Positions 1 to 8,046 of a DNA stretch of 64,000 nt are shown one piece after another. This DNA is from Mesobacillus jeotgali (lineage in GTDB: Bacteria > Bacillota > Bacilli > Bacillales > Cytobacillaceae), in the NCBI RefSeq assembly GCF_014856545.2, contig NZ_CP109811.1:3590001-3654000 (forward strand), read 5' to 3'. Position 1 is the first letter of the stretch, and every line of letters starts with the position of its first letter. Below the pieces are notes generated by a model. The model worked only from the letters and a program-made list of their open reading frames with translations. It was not told the DNA's origin and did not search any database. Both the position numbers and the translations under genes were made by a program.

Positions 1-971
1 ACTCCATATTTGAGCATCGTGATACGCTCAGGTCCCATTCCGAATGCAAATCCGGTGTATTTCTTTGAATCGTATCCAGCCATTTCAAGAACATTCGGAT
101 GGACCATCCCTGCTCCTAGAATCTCAATCCAGCCAGTTCCCTTACATACGCTGCAGCCTGATCCGCCGCAAATTTTACAGGAAATATCCATTTCGACAGA
201 TGGCTCAGTGAAAGGGAAGAAGCTTGGGCGCAGACGGATTTCACGGTCTTCGCCGAACATTTTCTTTGCAAAAACTTCAAGCGTTCCCTTCAGGTCGCTC
301 ATTCTAACATTTTCATCGACGACAAGCCCTTCAATCTGCATGAACTGGTGGGAGTGTGTCGCATCATCGTTGTCACGGCGATATACCTTGCCCGGGCAGA
401 TGATTTTAACCGGACCCTTGCCCTGGTGTTTTTCCATCGTCCTTGCCTGGACAGGGGAGGTGTGTGTGCGCATCAATGTTTCTTCTGTGATGTAGAAGGA
501 ATCCTGCATATCACGCGCTGGATGCCCCTTCGGAAGGTTCAATGCTTCAAAGTTATAGTAATCTTTTTCAACTTCCGGACCTTCTTCTACTGTGTAACCC
601 ATACCAATGAAAAGATCTTCAATTTCCTCGATGATGCTTGTAAGCGGATGATGGCTGCCGGTCTTTACAGGTCTACCAGGAAGTGTTACATCAATTTCTT
701 CAGCAGCCAATTGCTTTTGGACGGCTGCCTCCTCGAGTTCCTTTTGCTTCACTTCGATCTGGCCGGAAATCGCATCGCGGACTTCATTTGCCAGGGCACC
801 CATTTTCGGTCTTTCTTCAGCCGATAACTTGCCCATTCCTTTTAGCACTTCTGTGATTGGACCCTTTTTTCCAAGATAGGAAACGCGAATATCATTTAAT
901 TCTTTAAGGTCGGCTGCTGCGGCGACTTTTTCAAGAGCCTCAGCCTGCAGTTCTTTTAAACGATCCTGCAT
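1..971 (-). CDS. pheS: Phenylalanyl-tRNA synthetase alpha subunit (partial)
   Basis: Charges tRNA-Phe with phenylalanine as the alpha subunit of the cytosolic alpha2beta2 class II synthetase. The window edge cuts off the C-terminus; about 323 residues are visible. The N-terminal coiled-coil tRNA-binding arm is followed by the class II catalytic core: motif 2 around [13 protein letters not shown], a zinc-like cysteine cluster ([17 protein letters not shown]), and the motif 3 region [17 protein letters not shown]. The ATG at 971 follows an AGGAGG ribosome binding site. A T-box leader lies directly upstream, and pheT is expected beyond the window edge. Identity is secure. Confidence 0.97.
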   Translation of the reverse strand, partial: MQDRLKELQAEALEKVAAAADLKELNDIRVSYLGKKGPITEVLKGMGKLSAEERPKMGALANEVRDAISGQIEVKQKELEEAAVQKQLAAEEIDVTLPGRPVKTGSHHPLTSIIEEIEDLFIGMGYTVEEGPEVEKDYYNFEALNLPKGHPARDMQDSFYITEETLMRTHTSPVQARTMEKHQGKGPVKIICPGKVYRRDNDDATHSHQFMQIEGLVVDENVRMSDLKGTLEVFAKKMFGEDREIRLRPSFFPFTEPSVEMDISCKICGGSGCSVCKGTGWIEILGAGMVHPNVLEMAGYDSKKYTGFAFGMGPERITMLKYG

Positions 972-1004
972 GGTAAATCCTCCTTCATATTCTTCTTTTT
1001 TGAA

Positions 1005-1285
1005 CACAAAAAGACCTCATCCCGGATAAAGGGACGAGGTTCAAGGTTATCGCGGTACCACCCTTTTTAACAGGCAATACTGTTATGTATTACGTGTTCG
1101 CTTCATTGAGATAACGGCTTGTGCCGGTGCATCTTTACGCTTAGAGAAGCGGTCCCGATGCCAACTTAGGAGGTGAACTTCGCTTGTATGTTCCATAAAA
1201 ATGCTTCCAGTCACCGGCATTTTCTCCCTGGATGGCCATCTTCAAGCTACTTTTCTCCGTCAACGTTTTTAAAATATTATTTTTG
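1005..1285 (-). promoter_or_regulatory. T-box leader of pheST (tRNA-Phe sensing)
   Basis: On the minus strand the T-box core AAGGGTGGTACCGCG lies at about 1053-1067. It is followed by a terminator hairpin (CCTCGTCCC / GGGATGAGG, then TCTTTTT, about 1009-1040). A stem I region lies upstream, with a TTC triplet in GAAGTTCACC that fits a Phe specifier. Uncharged tRNA-Phe should stabilise the antiterminator and allow read-through into pheS. Specifier placement was judged by eye, without folding. Confidence 0.93.
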
Positions 1286-1291
1286 CTGTTT

Positions 1292-1320
1292 ATTATATTA
1301 TAATCTAAGCGCAGTATCAA
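1292..1320 (-). promoter_or_regulatory. Sigma-A promoter for pheST
   Basis: Minus-strand TTGATA, 17-bp spacer, TATAAT. It sits just upstream of the T-box leader, so the untranslated leader would be about 310 nt. Confidence 0.8.
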
Positions 1321-1333
1321 ATGGTTTTAGCGC

Positions 1334-2089
1334 CTATTTTGCTGTTTTTAAATAATATAGCAGAATACCTGCAGCCACAGCGACATTCAGTGACTCACTT
1401 TTACCGTAGATTGGGATATAAAGATTTTGCGTTGTTTTGTGCAGCAGTTCTTTCTTTACACCGCTTCCTTCATTTCCAACGAGCAAGGCGAAGGTTTCCT
1501 TATTGTCCACTTCCGTAAAAACAACTCCATTCTCAAGAGCAGTTCCATAAACCGGTATGTCCTCAGCTTGTAGTTTAGTGGTCCACTCGGACAGGTCGCC
1601 ACTTAACACTGGCAAATGGAAATGGCTTCCCTGGGCAGAACGGAGCACTTTCGGATTATACATATCGACACTGCCTTTTCCGACAACGACTGCATCAACC
1701 CCGGCTGCATCGGCTGTCCTGATCATCGTACCCAGGTTGCCCGGGTCCTGGACAGAATCGATCAGCAAATAGCTTTTTCCTTTTGTCAGCGTCTGCTTCG
1801 GCTGCCGGCATACTGCAAATATCCCCTGAGTCGTTTCCGTATCAGCAAGCTGCCTGCTGATTTCATCCGTCACAACCGTAACAGGAATGGAACCGTAATC
1901 AAGACCAGGCGGCAGCTCCGTTTTTTCGCTTAAAATAATTTCTTCTACATCTTCTTTTTTTGTGAGTGCTTCTTCAACTAAATGGAAGCCCTCGACAAGG
2001 AACATGCGGGTCTTGTCGCGTTCCTTACGCGTCAGCAATTTTTTCCACTGTTTAACTTGCGGATTTTTATCAGATTGAATGTACTTCAA
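1334..2089 (-). CDS. ysgA: SpoU/TrmH-family RNA 2'-O-methyltransferase (YsgA-like)
   Basis: Probable S-adenosylmethionine-dependent 2'-O-ribose methyltransferase acting on rRNA or tRNA. It has an N-terminal substrate-binding domain (residues ~1-95) and a C-terminal SPOUT knot fold with the family motifs DSVQDPGNLGTMIRTADAAG, LLVGNEGSGV and IPIYGKSESLNVAVAAGI. A TTG at 2089 is preferred as start because AAAGGAG stands 8 nt upstream; a second in-frame TTG at 2119 has no ribosome binding site. That gives 251 aa. Its position between sspI and pheS is the Bacillus arrangement. The exact target nucleotide cannot be read from sequence. Confidence 0.9.
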   Translation of the reverse strand: MKYIQSDKNPQVKQWKKLLTRKERDKTRMFLVEGFHLVEEALTKKEDVEEIILSEKTELPPGLDYGSIPVTVVTDEISRQLADTETTQGIFAVCRQPKQTLTKGKSYLLIDSVQDPGNLGTMIRTADAAGVDAVVVGKGSVDMYNPKVLRSAQGSHFHLPVLSGDLSEWTTKLQAEDIPVYGTALENGVVFTEVDNKETFALLVGNEGSGVKKELLHKTTQNLYIPIYGKSESLNVAVAAGILLYYLKTAK

Positions 2090-2212
2090 CTCTGGCTCTC
2101 CTTTAATATGGCTTGTCAATTTTACTATTATAGCTCAAAACAGATACATAATAAAACCAAAATTGTTAATCCTATAACCATCTTGGTATTTTGAAAGGAG
2201 TTTGAACAAAGG

Positions 2213-2428
2213 ATGAACTTAAACCTTAGGAATGCTGTCATTTCAAATGTAGCAGGAAATTCACAGGACGAGCTTAAAGATACGATCGTCGACGCAATCC
2301 AGAACGGCGAGGAAAAAATGCTTCCAGGGCTAGGGGTTTTGTTTGAAGTAATCTGGCAAAACGCCTCAGAGGAAGAAAAGCAGGAGATGCTGAACGCTTT
2401 GGAAGATGGATTGAAAGGAAAGCAATAA
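2213..2428 (+). CDS. sspI: Small acid-soluble spore protein SspI
   Basis: Minor small acid-soluble protein of the forespore, 71 aa. It begins [16 protein letters not shown] and has an acidic helical remainder, as in the SspI family. It is divergent from ysgA and has its own terminator. GAAAGGAG lies upstream of the ATG. A CATAATA hexamer-like element at 2147-2153 matches a sigma-G -10 box, but no convincing -35 is present, so forespore control is inferred from the family. SspI is not an alpha/beta-type DNA-binding SASP; its exact role is unclear. Confidence 0.95.
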   Translation: MNLNLRNAVISNVAGNSQDELKDTIVDAIQNGEEKMLPGLGVLFEVIWQNASEEEKQEMLNALEDGLKGKQ

Positions 2429-2434
2429 TTTGGG

Positions 2435-2467
2435 AAGGACTCCTTCATTTTGAGGAGTTCTTTTTTT
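2435..2467 (+). terminator. Terminator after sspI
   Basis: AAGGACTCCT / AGGAGTTCTT stem followed by a T tract. Confidence 0.85.
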
Positions 2468-2575
2468 GTTGCTTTTACACCAAGGTGTAAAACGGGAATA
2501 TCTTCGCATATTTATTTTGGAAGCATCTTCGAAAAGAGCTTCAATGCGAAAACAGCCATCTATAAAAATAAAGAT

Positions 2576-2596
2576 GAGGAAGCCGTCGGCTCCCTC
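2576..2596 (-). terminator. Terminator after ysdC
   Basis: Minus-strand stem GAGGGAGCC / GGCTTCCTC followed by a T-rich stretch. Confidence 0.75.
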
Positions 2597-2605
2597 TTTT
2601 ATTGC

Positions 2606-3691
2606 TTATTCAAAAGTTATTTTTTCAACTGTTTCTTTATCAAGACGCTTGATGACTTCAACGATCAGCTTTACAGCGTTTTCGTAGTCGTCACGGTGAA
2701 GCATCGCTGCATGTGAGTGGATGTAACGTGTCGCAATTGTGATGGACAACGCCGGTACACCGCGATGTGTCAGGTGGATAGCACCAGAGTCAGTTCCTCC
2801 GCCTGCTACTGCATCGAACTGATATGGAATATTCAGTTCATCAGCCAGGTCTGTTACAAAGTCACGAAGACCCTTGTGTGACACCATTGATGCATCATAA
2901 ATGATGATCTGTGGCCCGTCACCCATTTTGCTGAGCGCTTCTTTTTCGGTTACGCCAGGAGTATCACCGGCGATTCCTACATCAACGCCGAAAGCGATGT
3001 CAGGCTGAATCATTTGTGCAGAAGTTTTCGCACCGCGAAGGCCTACTTCTTCCTGAACAGTTCCAACGCCATATACAACGTTTGGATGCTTTGCATCTTT
3101 AAGCCCCTTCAGGACATCGATCGCGATTGCACAGCCAATGCGGTTATCCCAAGCTTTTGCAAGAAGCATCTTTTCATTGTTCATGACAGTGAATTCGAAG
3201 TAAGGTACGACCATGTCGCCAGGAGTAACTCCCCATTCCTTTGCTTCGTCACGGCTTGAAGCACCGATATCGATGAACATATCCTTGATATCAACTGGCT
3301 TTTTGCGTGCTTCTGCAGGAAGGATGTGAGGCGGTTTAGAACCAATGACCCCAGTGATTTCACCTTTGCGGGTAACGATGGTCACTCGTTGCGCAAGCAT
3401 GACCTGGCTCCACCAGCCTCCGACTGTCTGGAAGCGGATGAATCCTTTGTCATCGATGCTTGTTACCATGAAGCCAACTTCGTCCAGGTGGCCAGCAACC
3501 ATAATTTTTGGTCCATTTTCATTGCCGACTTTCTTTGCAACCAGACTGCCAAGACCGTCTGTTGTTACTTCATCAGCAAATGGAGTTATGTATTTCTTCA
3601 TTACTTCTCTAGGCTCACGCTCATTGCCGGGAATGCCTTTGGCATCGGTTAAATCTTTCAGCATTGTTAATGTTTCATCTAATTTCGCCAT
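2606..3691 (-). CDS. ysdC: M42-family metallo-aminopeptidase (YsdC)
   Basis: Predicted cytosolic dinuclear-metal aminopeptidase of the glutamyl-aminopeptidase/CelM type, 361 aa, the usual M42 length. Metal and catalytic residues are visible: [11 protein letters not shown] (His-Asp), WDNRIGCA (bridging Asp), QEEVGLRGA (Glu-Glu), [13 protein letters not shown] (Asp) and [10 protein letters not shown] (His). Members of this family form tetrahedral dodecamers that trim peptides; some were once annotated as endoglucanases, which the metal motif argues against. AAGGGAG precedes the ATG. It stands alone between sspI and the dUTPase gene. Confidence 0.93.
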   Translation of the reverse strand: MAKLDETLTMLKDLTDAKGIPGNEREPREVMKKYITPFADEVTTDGLGSLVAKKVGNENGPKIMVAGHLDEVGFMVTSIDDKGFIRFQTVGGWWSQVMLAQRVTIVTRKGEITGVIGSKPPHILPAEARKKPVDIKDMFIDIGASSRDEAKEWGVTPGDMVVPYFEFTVMNNEKMLLAKAWDNRIGCAIAIDVLKGLKDAKHPNVVYGVGTVQEEVGLRGAKTSAQMIQPDIAFGVDVGIAGDTPGVTEKEALSKMGDGPQIIIYDASMVSHKGLRDFVTDLADELNIPYQFDAVAGGGTDSGAIHLTHRGVPALSITIATRYIHSHAAMLHRDDYENAVKLIVEVIKRLDKETVEKITFE

Positions 3692-3766
3692 TATTTCGAC
3701 TCCCTTAATATGTAGTTTCGAATCCTATTATACTAGACAAGCGAGGTATTGTACAAAAAATTCTGC

Positions 3767-4258
3767 CTAATAGCCTTGTCGCTGCCTATCATAATTTACT
3801 TCATTTTTCTTAATATATGCCTGTTCAATTTGTTCTTCATTCAAGCCTAGCAGCTGGGCAAGCTTCAGATAGCTCTGAAATAATTGTACGTAATCTTCTT
3901 TCCTGCGGCTGTTCCTGAATTTTTGTACGAACTCATAAATCGAGAGGAACTGCTTGGTAGTGTCCAGTTCATCCGATTGGCTTTGCGGGATTGTCTCGAG
4001 ATCATCATAACCACACTCAATACCCAGAGACAGGATAAAATGAACTCCATCCACAAATTCCTCAAGGATGATTTCTGTTTGGGAGGGCGGCTTTACACTC
4101 CAAAACTTGAAGCATCTCGTCTCATTCGCAAGCTCGCCGATTTCAACAAGCAGCGCCAGAACCTTCCTGTCAAATAAATCTTCTGCCTCTAATTTATGCT
4201 GTGATTCAATATGATGATCCAGTGCTTTTTGCATTTCAAATAGGGTGATTGTATTCAT
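3767..4258 (-). CDS. Dimeric all-alpha dUTPase-like pyrophosphatase
   Basis: Likely hydrolyses dUTP (possibly other dNTPs) to the monophosphate plus pyrophosphate. The 163-aa all-helical protein has the magnesium-binding pattern of the MazG/dimeric dUTPase superfamily: EIGELANE (ExxE, residues ~37-44) and EEFVDGVHF (ExxD, ~65-73). The tail EQAYIKKNEVNYDRQRQGY resembles that of the dUTPase_2 family. GGAGCT precedes the ATG. It is unrelated to trimeric dUTPases. Substrate preference is inferred from the family. Confidence 0.85.
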   Translation of the reverse strand: MNTITLFEMQKALDHHIESQHKLEAEDLFDRKVLALLVEIGELANETRCFKFWSVKPPSQTEIILEEFVDGVHFILSLGIECGYDDLETIPQSQSDELDTTKQFLSIYEFVQKFRNSRRKEDYVQLFQSYLKLAQLLGLNEEQIEQAYIKKNEVNYDRQRQGY

Positions 4259-4363
4259 TGTTCAGCTCCATTTAGTCATTTATTAATTAGTAGAAACTGG
4301 CTTCTCGATACAGACAGCCATTAGCTTCGTATACTTCAATTCTGCTTCATACACGAGGTTATT

Positions 4364-4556
4364 TTGACAGCTTTTCTTGCTTTCTCTACAAACCTGTCAC
4401 AATTCCGGCTTTTTCTTGACAGCTTTTCTTGCTTTCCCATCAAACCTGTCACAATTCCGGTCTTTTCTTGACAGCTTCCCCTTGTTCTCAGTAAAACCTG
4501 TCCGAACTTGATCCGACTTCGAACAGTTTCCGCCGTTTCCCCCTAATCCTGTTTTC
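4364..4556. repeat. 52-bp GACAG...CTGTC repeat, array A (about 3-4 units)
   Basis: Between the dUTPase gene and ysdB, units of the form TTGACAGCTTTTCTTGC...AAACCTGTCACAATTCCGG recur about every 52 bp. The last unit is degenerate (GAACAG...CCTGTTT). The GACAG and CTGTC arms can pair as a hairpin. The same family forms larger arrays at 34.6-35.3 kb and 46.9-49.0 kb. No gene is visible in this 400-bp gap. Confidence 0.85.
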
Positions 4557-4663
4557 TGCTCGTGCGGGTACTCCACAAAAAAAGTATAAATCAATTATAA
4601 AATAGTTGAAACTATTTGGAATCTCATCCGTAAATAAGGAAAGTTCGCATTGGAGGGGCAGTC

Positions 4664-5065
4664 ATGATCCTGCTTTTACGTATTGTTATCTTGCTTTTAT
4701 TTATTTTTCTAATATACAGCGCTGTGAAATATTTATTCCATCCGAAAAGAAAGCTGGAGCTTGCTCATGAGCAGAAGCGTTTCTTTTTGCTGGATGATTC
4801 AGACAATGTCCGGAAGAATTTCTTATTAACATATAAGGGTGTTTTATTTGAAGGGGAAAAGTATTTAGGCACAACTCCATCTGCTTTTGAAGTTGTTTCC
4901 ATTTTCATCTGGCCTAAAAAGACGTCTGCGTTGAAGGGGCTCGTCATGGAAGATTTCCAATTCATTGAACGGAAAATCCTCGAGAGCTATCCAGTGGCTA
5001 AAATCGACTGGAAAAGCCCGATTAAGGAGTTCATGGCGAATCATGACCAGGATGGGGAATTATAG
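4664..5065 (+). CDS. ysdB: YsdB-like membrane-anchored protein
   Basis: A 133-aa protein with one N-terminal membrane segment (residues ~3-22) and a soluble cytoplasmic-type domain. It matches Bacillus YsdB in arrangement and place, next to ysdA and rplT. YsdB is known in B. subtilis as a sigma-W-regulated protein of unclear biochemical role. GGAGGGG lies before the ATG. It is oriented opposite to its neighbours and ends in its own terminator. Function is not established. Confidence 0.8.
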   Translation: MILLLRIVILLLFIFLIYSAVKYLFHPKRKLELAHEQKRFFLLDDSDNVRKNFLLTYKGVLFEGEKYLGTTPSAFEVVSIFIWPKKTSALKGLVMEDFQFIERKILESYPVAKIDWKSPIKEFMANHDQDGEL

Positions 5066-5070
5066 AATTA

Positions 5071-5101
5071 AAAAGCGTCCGATCAATACCGGACGCTTTT
5101 T
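5071..5101. terminator. Terminator between ysdB and the TVP38 gene
   Basis: AAAAGCGTCC / GGACGCTTTT perfect stem flanked by A and T runs, so usable from either side. Confidence 0.88.
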
Positions 5102-5131
5102 CTTATGCCATTAGAATCATAAAAGTTAGCG

Positions 5132-5704
5132 CTATGTTCTCGTATCAAAAAATTCCCGCCATTTAATGAACGTAATTTTCTCCCGTAACATATAGGCTAA
5201 CACCAAAAATAAAATCATCAAAATAAGGCCTGTGGCTGAGTCAAACTCTCCGACATACTCCCCGAATATCGTATAAAAGATGACGAATGGAATATTCCCG
5301 AGAAATGAAGCAAACATAAAGTCTTTAAATTTACTTTTCCGCTCGTAAAGGCAAAAGCTAAGCAACTGGTAATGTATCACCGGCACAAGCCTCAACAGCG
5401 CAACCTGGGCGACGGTTAGATCCCTGAAGCGCCCAACCAGCCTTTTTTTCAGCCTGCTCAATTTGTTCAACATCTCTGGAATCTGTCTCATTAAAAAGTA
5501 GAATAATATACTTGCTCCCGACAAACCGAGCAGCGAATATACAATTCCAGGTACGACCCCAAAGATTAATCCTCCAGCGATGCAGACAACCGCAGGAGGT
5601 ATGAAAACAAATTGGCGGAAAACATGAAACAAGATGAATACAACCGGTGCATACCAGCCTCCAGATTCCACAATTATCAGCAGCATTGACCACGCATCAT
5701 CCAT
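5132..5704 (-). CDS. TVP38/TMEM64-family (DedA-like) membrane protein
   Basis: Integral membrane protein of 190 aa with about five hydrophobic segments. The SNARE-associated/VTT core is visible: FIPPAVVCIAGGLIFGVVPG, then RLVPVIHYQLLSFCLY and FASFLGNIPFVIFYTIFGEYVG. Related proteins take part in lipid movement or membrane homeostasis; the substrate is unknown. B. subtilis YtxB belongs to this family but lies elsewhere in the region. ATG at 5704 is chosen because AGGTGA precedes it; GTG at 5713 would overlap that site. Confidence 0.85.
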   Translation of the reverse strand: MDDAWSMLLIIVESGGWYAPVVFILFHVFRQFVFIPPAVVCIAGGLIFGVVPGIVYSLLGLSGASILFYFLMRQIPEMLNKLSRLKKRLVGRFRDLTVAQVALLRLVPVIHYQLLSFCLYERKSKFKDFMFASFLGNIPFVIFYTIFGEYVGEFDSATGLILMILFLVLAYMLREKITFIKWREFFDTRT

Positions 5705-5761
5705 TCTTGTCACCTGCCCGCGAGTCTCTGTTGCTACTAGCTTATAAAATCATACAAGCTG

Positions 5762-6037
5762 TTATGCCAAAAGCTTAAATAAATATGTAAATATACCAAT
5801 TTCAATAATTGCCAGCAGCGGCATTCCATACTTAAACTGGGTATGCTTCGTCTTATGCCTGTAATGCTTCATACCAGCTGTTGCCCCGGTCGCTCCTCCA
5901 AGAAAAGCAATATTCCATAATGTTTTTTCGCTTATTCGATAATGATTGTTTCTTGCCCGCTTTTTATCTATTCCCATGGTTAAAAATCCTGCAAGATTCA
6001 TGACTATGATCACGCCAGCCAAAATCCAGTTCTCCAT
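5762..6037 (-). CDS. ysdA: DUF1294 membrane protein (YsdA)
   Basis: A 91-aa protein with two or three membrane segments around a basic loop (DKKRARNNHYRISEKTLW), the mark of DUF1294. It follows rplT as in Bacillus. The rplT terminator between them suggests separate or read-through expression. Biochemical role unknown. Confidence 0.88.
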   Translation of the reverse strand: MENWILAGVIIVMNLAGFLTMGIDKKRARNNHYRISEKTLWNIAFLGGATGATAGMKHYRHKTKHTQFKYGMPLLAIIEIGIFTYLFKLLA

Positions 6038-6091
6038 ATCTCCACTTCCCCTTCATAGTTCTATGGCCTCATTATATCTTATAAAAAGAAA

Positions 6092-6117
6092 AAACCACTC
6101 TCAGTATGAGAATGGTT
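6092..6117 (-). terminator. Terminator of infC-rpmI-rplT
   Basis: Minus-strand AACCATTCTC / GAGAGTGGTT stem followed by TTTTTTC. Confidence 0.85.
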
Positions 6118-6133
6118 TATCTTATCGGTTTGA

Positions 6134-6493
6134 TTACTTGTTGAATTGTTGCTTAGCTGTTTCAGCCAATTGAGCGAATGCTGCTGCATCGCTTACTGCA
6201 AGTTCAGCAAGCATTTTGCGGTTTACTTCGATACCTGCAAGCTTAAGGCCGTGCATCATACGGCTGTAAGAAAGGCCGTTCATGCGAGCTGCTGCGTTGA
6301 TACGAGCAATCCAAAGTTTGCGGAAGTCGCGCTTCTTCTGGCGACGGTCGCGGAATGCATACATTAGGGACTTCATAACCTGCTGGTTAGCAACCTTGTA
6401 TAATGTATGTTTAGAACCGAAATAACCTTTTGCTAATTTGATGACTTTTTTACGACGCTTGCGCGTAACTGTACCGCCTTTTACACGTGGCAT
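6134..6493 (-). CDS. rplT: 50S ribosomal protein L20
   Basis: Early-assembly 23S rRNA-binding protein of the large subunit, 119 aa. It has the basic N-terminus [20 protein letters not shown] and the globular C-terminal domain ([20 protein letters not shown]). In Bacillus L20 also represses its own operon by binding the infC leader, and a leader of that type is present here. Last gene of infC-rpmI-rplT. Confidence 0.99.
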   Translation of the reverse strand: MPRVKGGTVTRKRRKKVIKLAKGYFGSKHTLYKVANQQVMKSLMYAFRDRRQKKRDFRKLWIARINAAARMNGLSYSRMMHGLKLAGIEVNRKMLAELAVSDAAAFAQLAETAKQQFNK

Positions 6494-6530
6494 GTAATTT
6501 CCCTCCTATATAAATCGAGATCGCTCGAGT

Positions 6531-6731
6531 TTACTTAATGTTGTCAAGCATGTGACGAATACGTTTGAAATCGCCTTTTGAAACGATTGCAGATTTGCGA
6601 AGCTTACGCTTAGCTTTTGTAGACTTGTTAGCAAATAAGTGGCTAGTGTAAGCGTGTGAACGCTTAAGCTTGCCAGTTCCAGTTTTCTTGAAACGCTTGG
6701 CAGTGCCGCGGTGTGTTTTCATTTTTGGCAT
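6531..6731 (-). CDS. rpmI: 50S ribosomal protein L35
   Basis: A 66-aa, very basic large-subunit protein with the typical [18 protein letters not shown] start. GAGGAAG precedes the ATG. Second gene of the infC operon, with short gaps to infC and rplT, so the three are co-transcribed and share L20 control. Confidence 0.99.
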   Translation of the reverse strand: MPKMKTHRGTAKRFKKTGTGKLKRSHAYTSHLFANKSTKAKRKLRKSAIVSKGDFKRIRHMLDNIK

Positions 6732-6747
6732 AGGGACTTCCTCCTCG

Positions 6748-7269
6748 TTACTTTTCAGTTTTAGGTGCTAGTACCAGGAACATGCTTCGGCCATCCATCT
6801 TTGGATGCGATTCAATTGTCGCTACATCTTTGCAAGCTTCAGAGAAGCGATCAAGTACACGCTGACCGATTTCCTTATGAGTTATAGCACGACCTTTAAA
6901 ACGGATTGATGCTTTAACTTTATCGCCTTTTTCCAGGAACTTGATAGCATTGCGCAACTTCGTGTTGAAGTCATGCTCATCAATTGTCGGGCTAAGACGT
7001 ACTTCTTTTGTTGTGATGATCTTCTGGTTCTTACGTGCTTCTTTTTCTTTCTTTTGCTGTTCAAACTTGAATTTTCCGTAGTCCATGATTCGGCCTACAG
7101 GAGGCTTCGCGTTCGGAGCAACAAGGACAAGATCAAGATTTACGCGCGCTGCGATCTCAAGAGCCTCAGCTTTGGATTTAATTCCTAATTGCTCGCCGTT
7201 TTGATCGATCAGACGAATTTCGCGAGCACGAATTCCCTCGTTTAGTAACATCGCATCTTTGCTAATAAT
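6748..7269 (-). CDS. infC: Translation initiation factor IF-3 (ATT start)
   Basis: Binds the 30S subunit, prevents early 50S joining and checks the start codon and initiator tRNA. The N-domain ([20 protein letters not shown]), the linker ([17 protein letters not shown]) and the C-domain (FRGRAITH-like [12 protein letters not shown]) are all present. The start is most likely ATT: GGAGGTGG stands 4-6 nt before ATTATTAGCAAAGATGCG, and IF-3 homologues begin here. Reading further upstream to an ordinary start would run through the leader. A rare AUU start is the known autoregulation feature of IF-3 genes. About 173 aa. Confidence 0.95.
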   Translation of the reverse strand: MISKDAMLLNEGIRAREIRLIDQNGEQLGIKSKAEALEIAARVNLDLVLVAPNAKPPVGRIMDYGKFKFEQQKKEKEARKNQKIITTKEVRLSPTIDEHDFNTKLRNAIKFLEKGDKVKASIRFKGRAITHKEIGQRVLDRFSEACKDVATIESHPKMDGRSMFLVLAPKTEK

Positions 7270-7529
7270 TAGCCACCTCCAGGGTTTTATCGAATACATT
7301 GTCAAGGAGAAGAAGTACATTGCAAGGACAAAGCCTTTATCTTGCTCACACAATGACATACGATATAGTCCAATTTTTATTTTGCAATAAAAAAAGTGCA
7401 GGCGACGACACCCACACTTACGGAAACAAAATAATTAGACGTTTACGTATTACCTGCCAACAGCTTAAGTGCGTCAACCAGGTGAGAAGCGGGTGCTTCT
7501 TCTTTCCTAAAACTTGTATTCAGTTCACT
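7270..7529 (-). promoter_or_regulatory. infC leader with attenuator (L20-type autoregulatory region)
   Basis: About 260 nt of untranslated RNA precede infC. An intrinsic terminator lies inside it (AGTGTGGG / CCTGCACT stem, then seven T, 7389-7418), well before the infC ribosome binding site. In Bacillus this operon is controlled by L20 binding its leader and causing premature termination; the hairpin fits that. I did not trace the L20 pseudoknot itself. Confidence 0.75.
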
Positions 7530-7535
7530 CTTGCT

Positions 7536-7564
7536 AATATAGCATAAAGAAATTGATGTGTCAA
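7536..7564 (-). promoter_or_regulatory. Strong sigma-A promoter of infC operon
   Basis: Minus-strand TTGACA, 17-bp spacer ending in TGC, then TATATT (extended -10). Confidence 0.88.
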
Positions 7565-7708
7565 ACGAATCACTTTCGTTAACTGCAACAAAAAGTATTG
7601 TATCAGATAGAAATTCAAGCTGCAATACTTTTTTTCATGCATATTTAAATTTCTCTGTCACGGAATCAGTGCAATATATATTTTGTCACAGCTAAAATCC
7701 TTATTTCT

Positions 7709-7717
7709 TGCTATAAT
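7709..7717 (+). promoter_or_regulatory. Extended -10 promoter
   Basis: TGCTATAAT directly upstream of the small zinc-ribbon gene. Transcription from it starts after the ATG at 7720, which rules that codon out as the start. Confidence 0.6.
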
Positions 7718-7752
7718 TAATGGTAGAAATAGACAGGAAAGCTGGTGTACAT

Positions 7753-7956
7753 ATGCTGATCGCAATCATTATCACCGGTGTGGTCACTGGACTGCTCGCT
7801 GGCACCGCATTGAAGTTTTTCAGGACTGGCTATGGTTTTTCCAATGATATTGACAATACGCCTGTTAATATCAAATCATGCCGTAATTGCGGCCAGAGGA
7901 TTCAGCGCAGCTATACAAAGAATTTGTGTCCTGCCTGTTCCAAACCGATTGAATAA
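7753..7956 (+). CDS. Small membrane-anchored zinc-ribbon protein
   Basis: A 67-aa protein of unknown function. An N-terminal membrane helix (residues ~2-22) is followed by a short linker and a four-cysteine zinc-ribbon-like pair: CRNCG (~45-49) and CPAC (~61-64). ATG at 7753 is used because the earlier in-frame ATG at 7720 overlaps the promoter. It stands alone, divergent from infC and convergent with thrS, sharing a strong terminator. No homologue is named with confidence. Confidence 0.7.
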   Translation: MLIAIIITGVVTGLLAGTALKFFRTGYGFSNDIDNTPVNIKSCRNCGQRIQRSYTKNLCPACSKPIE

Positions 7957-7960
7957 TAAT

Positions 7961-7998
7961 AAAAAATAAGAGGAGCCAGCAGGCTCCTCTTATTTTTT
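7961..7998. terminator. Bidirectional terminator
   Basis: Perfect 17-bp stem (AAAAAATAAGAGGAGCC and its complement) with a 4-nt loop, between the zinc-ribbon gene and thrS. Confidence 0.92.
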
Positions 7999-8046
7999 GT
8001 CCAGCCCCATCGCTAGTCGGGACTGATCAAGGCATTTGCGCATTCC

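Noticed and set aside
10..827. Two plus-strand open frames opposite pheS
   Set aside because: They mirror a highly conserved minus-strand synthetase gene and have no start signals.
7720..7752. Upstream ATG for the zinc-ribbon gene
   Set aside because: It overlaps the -10 box, so it would lie upstream of the transcript start.
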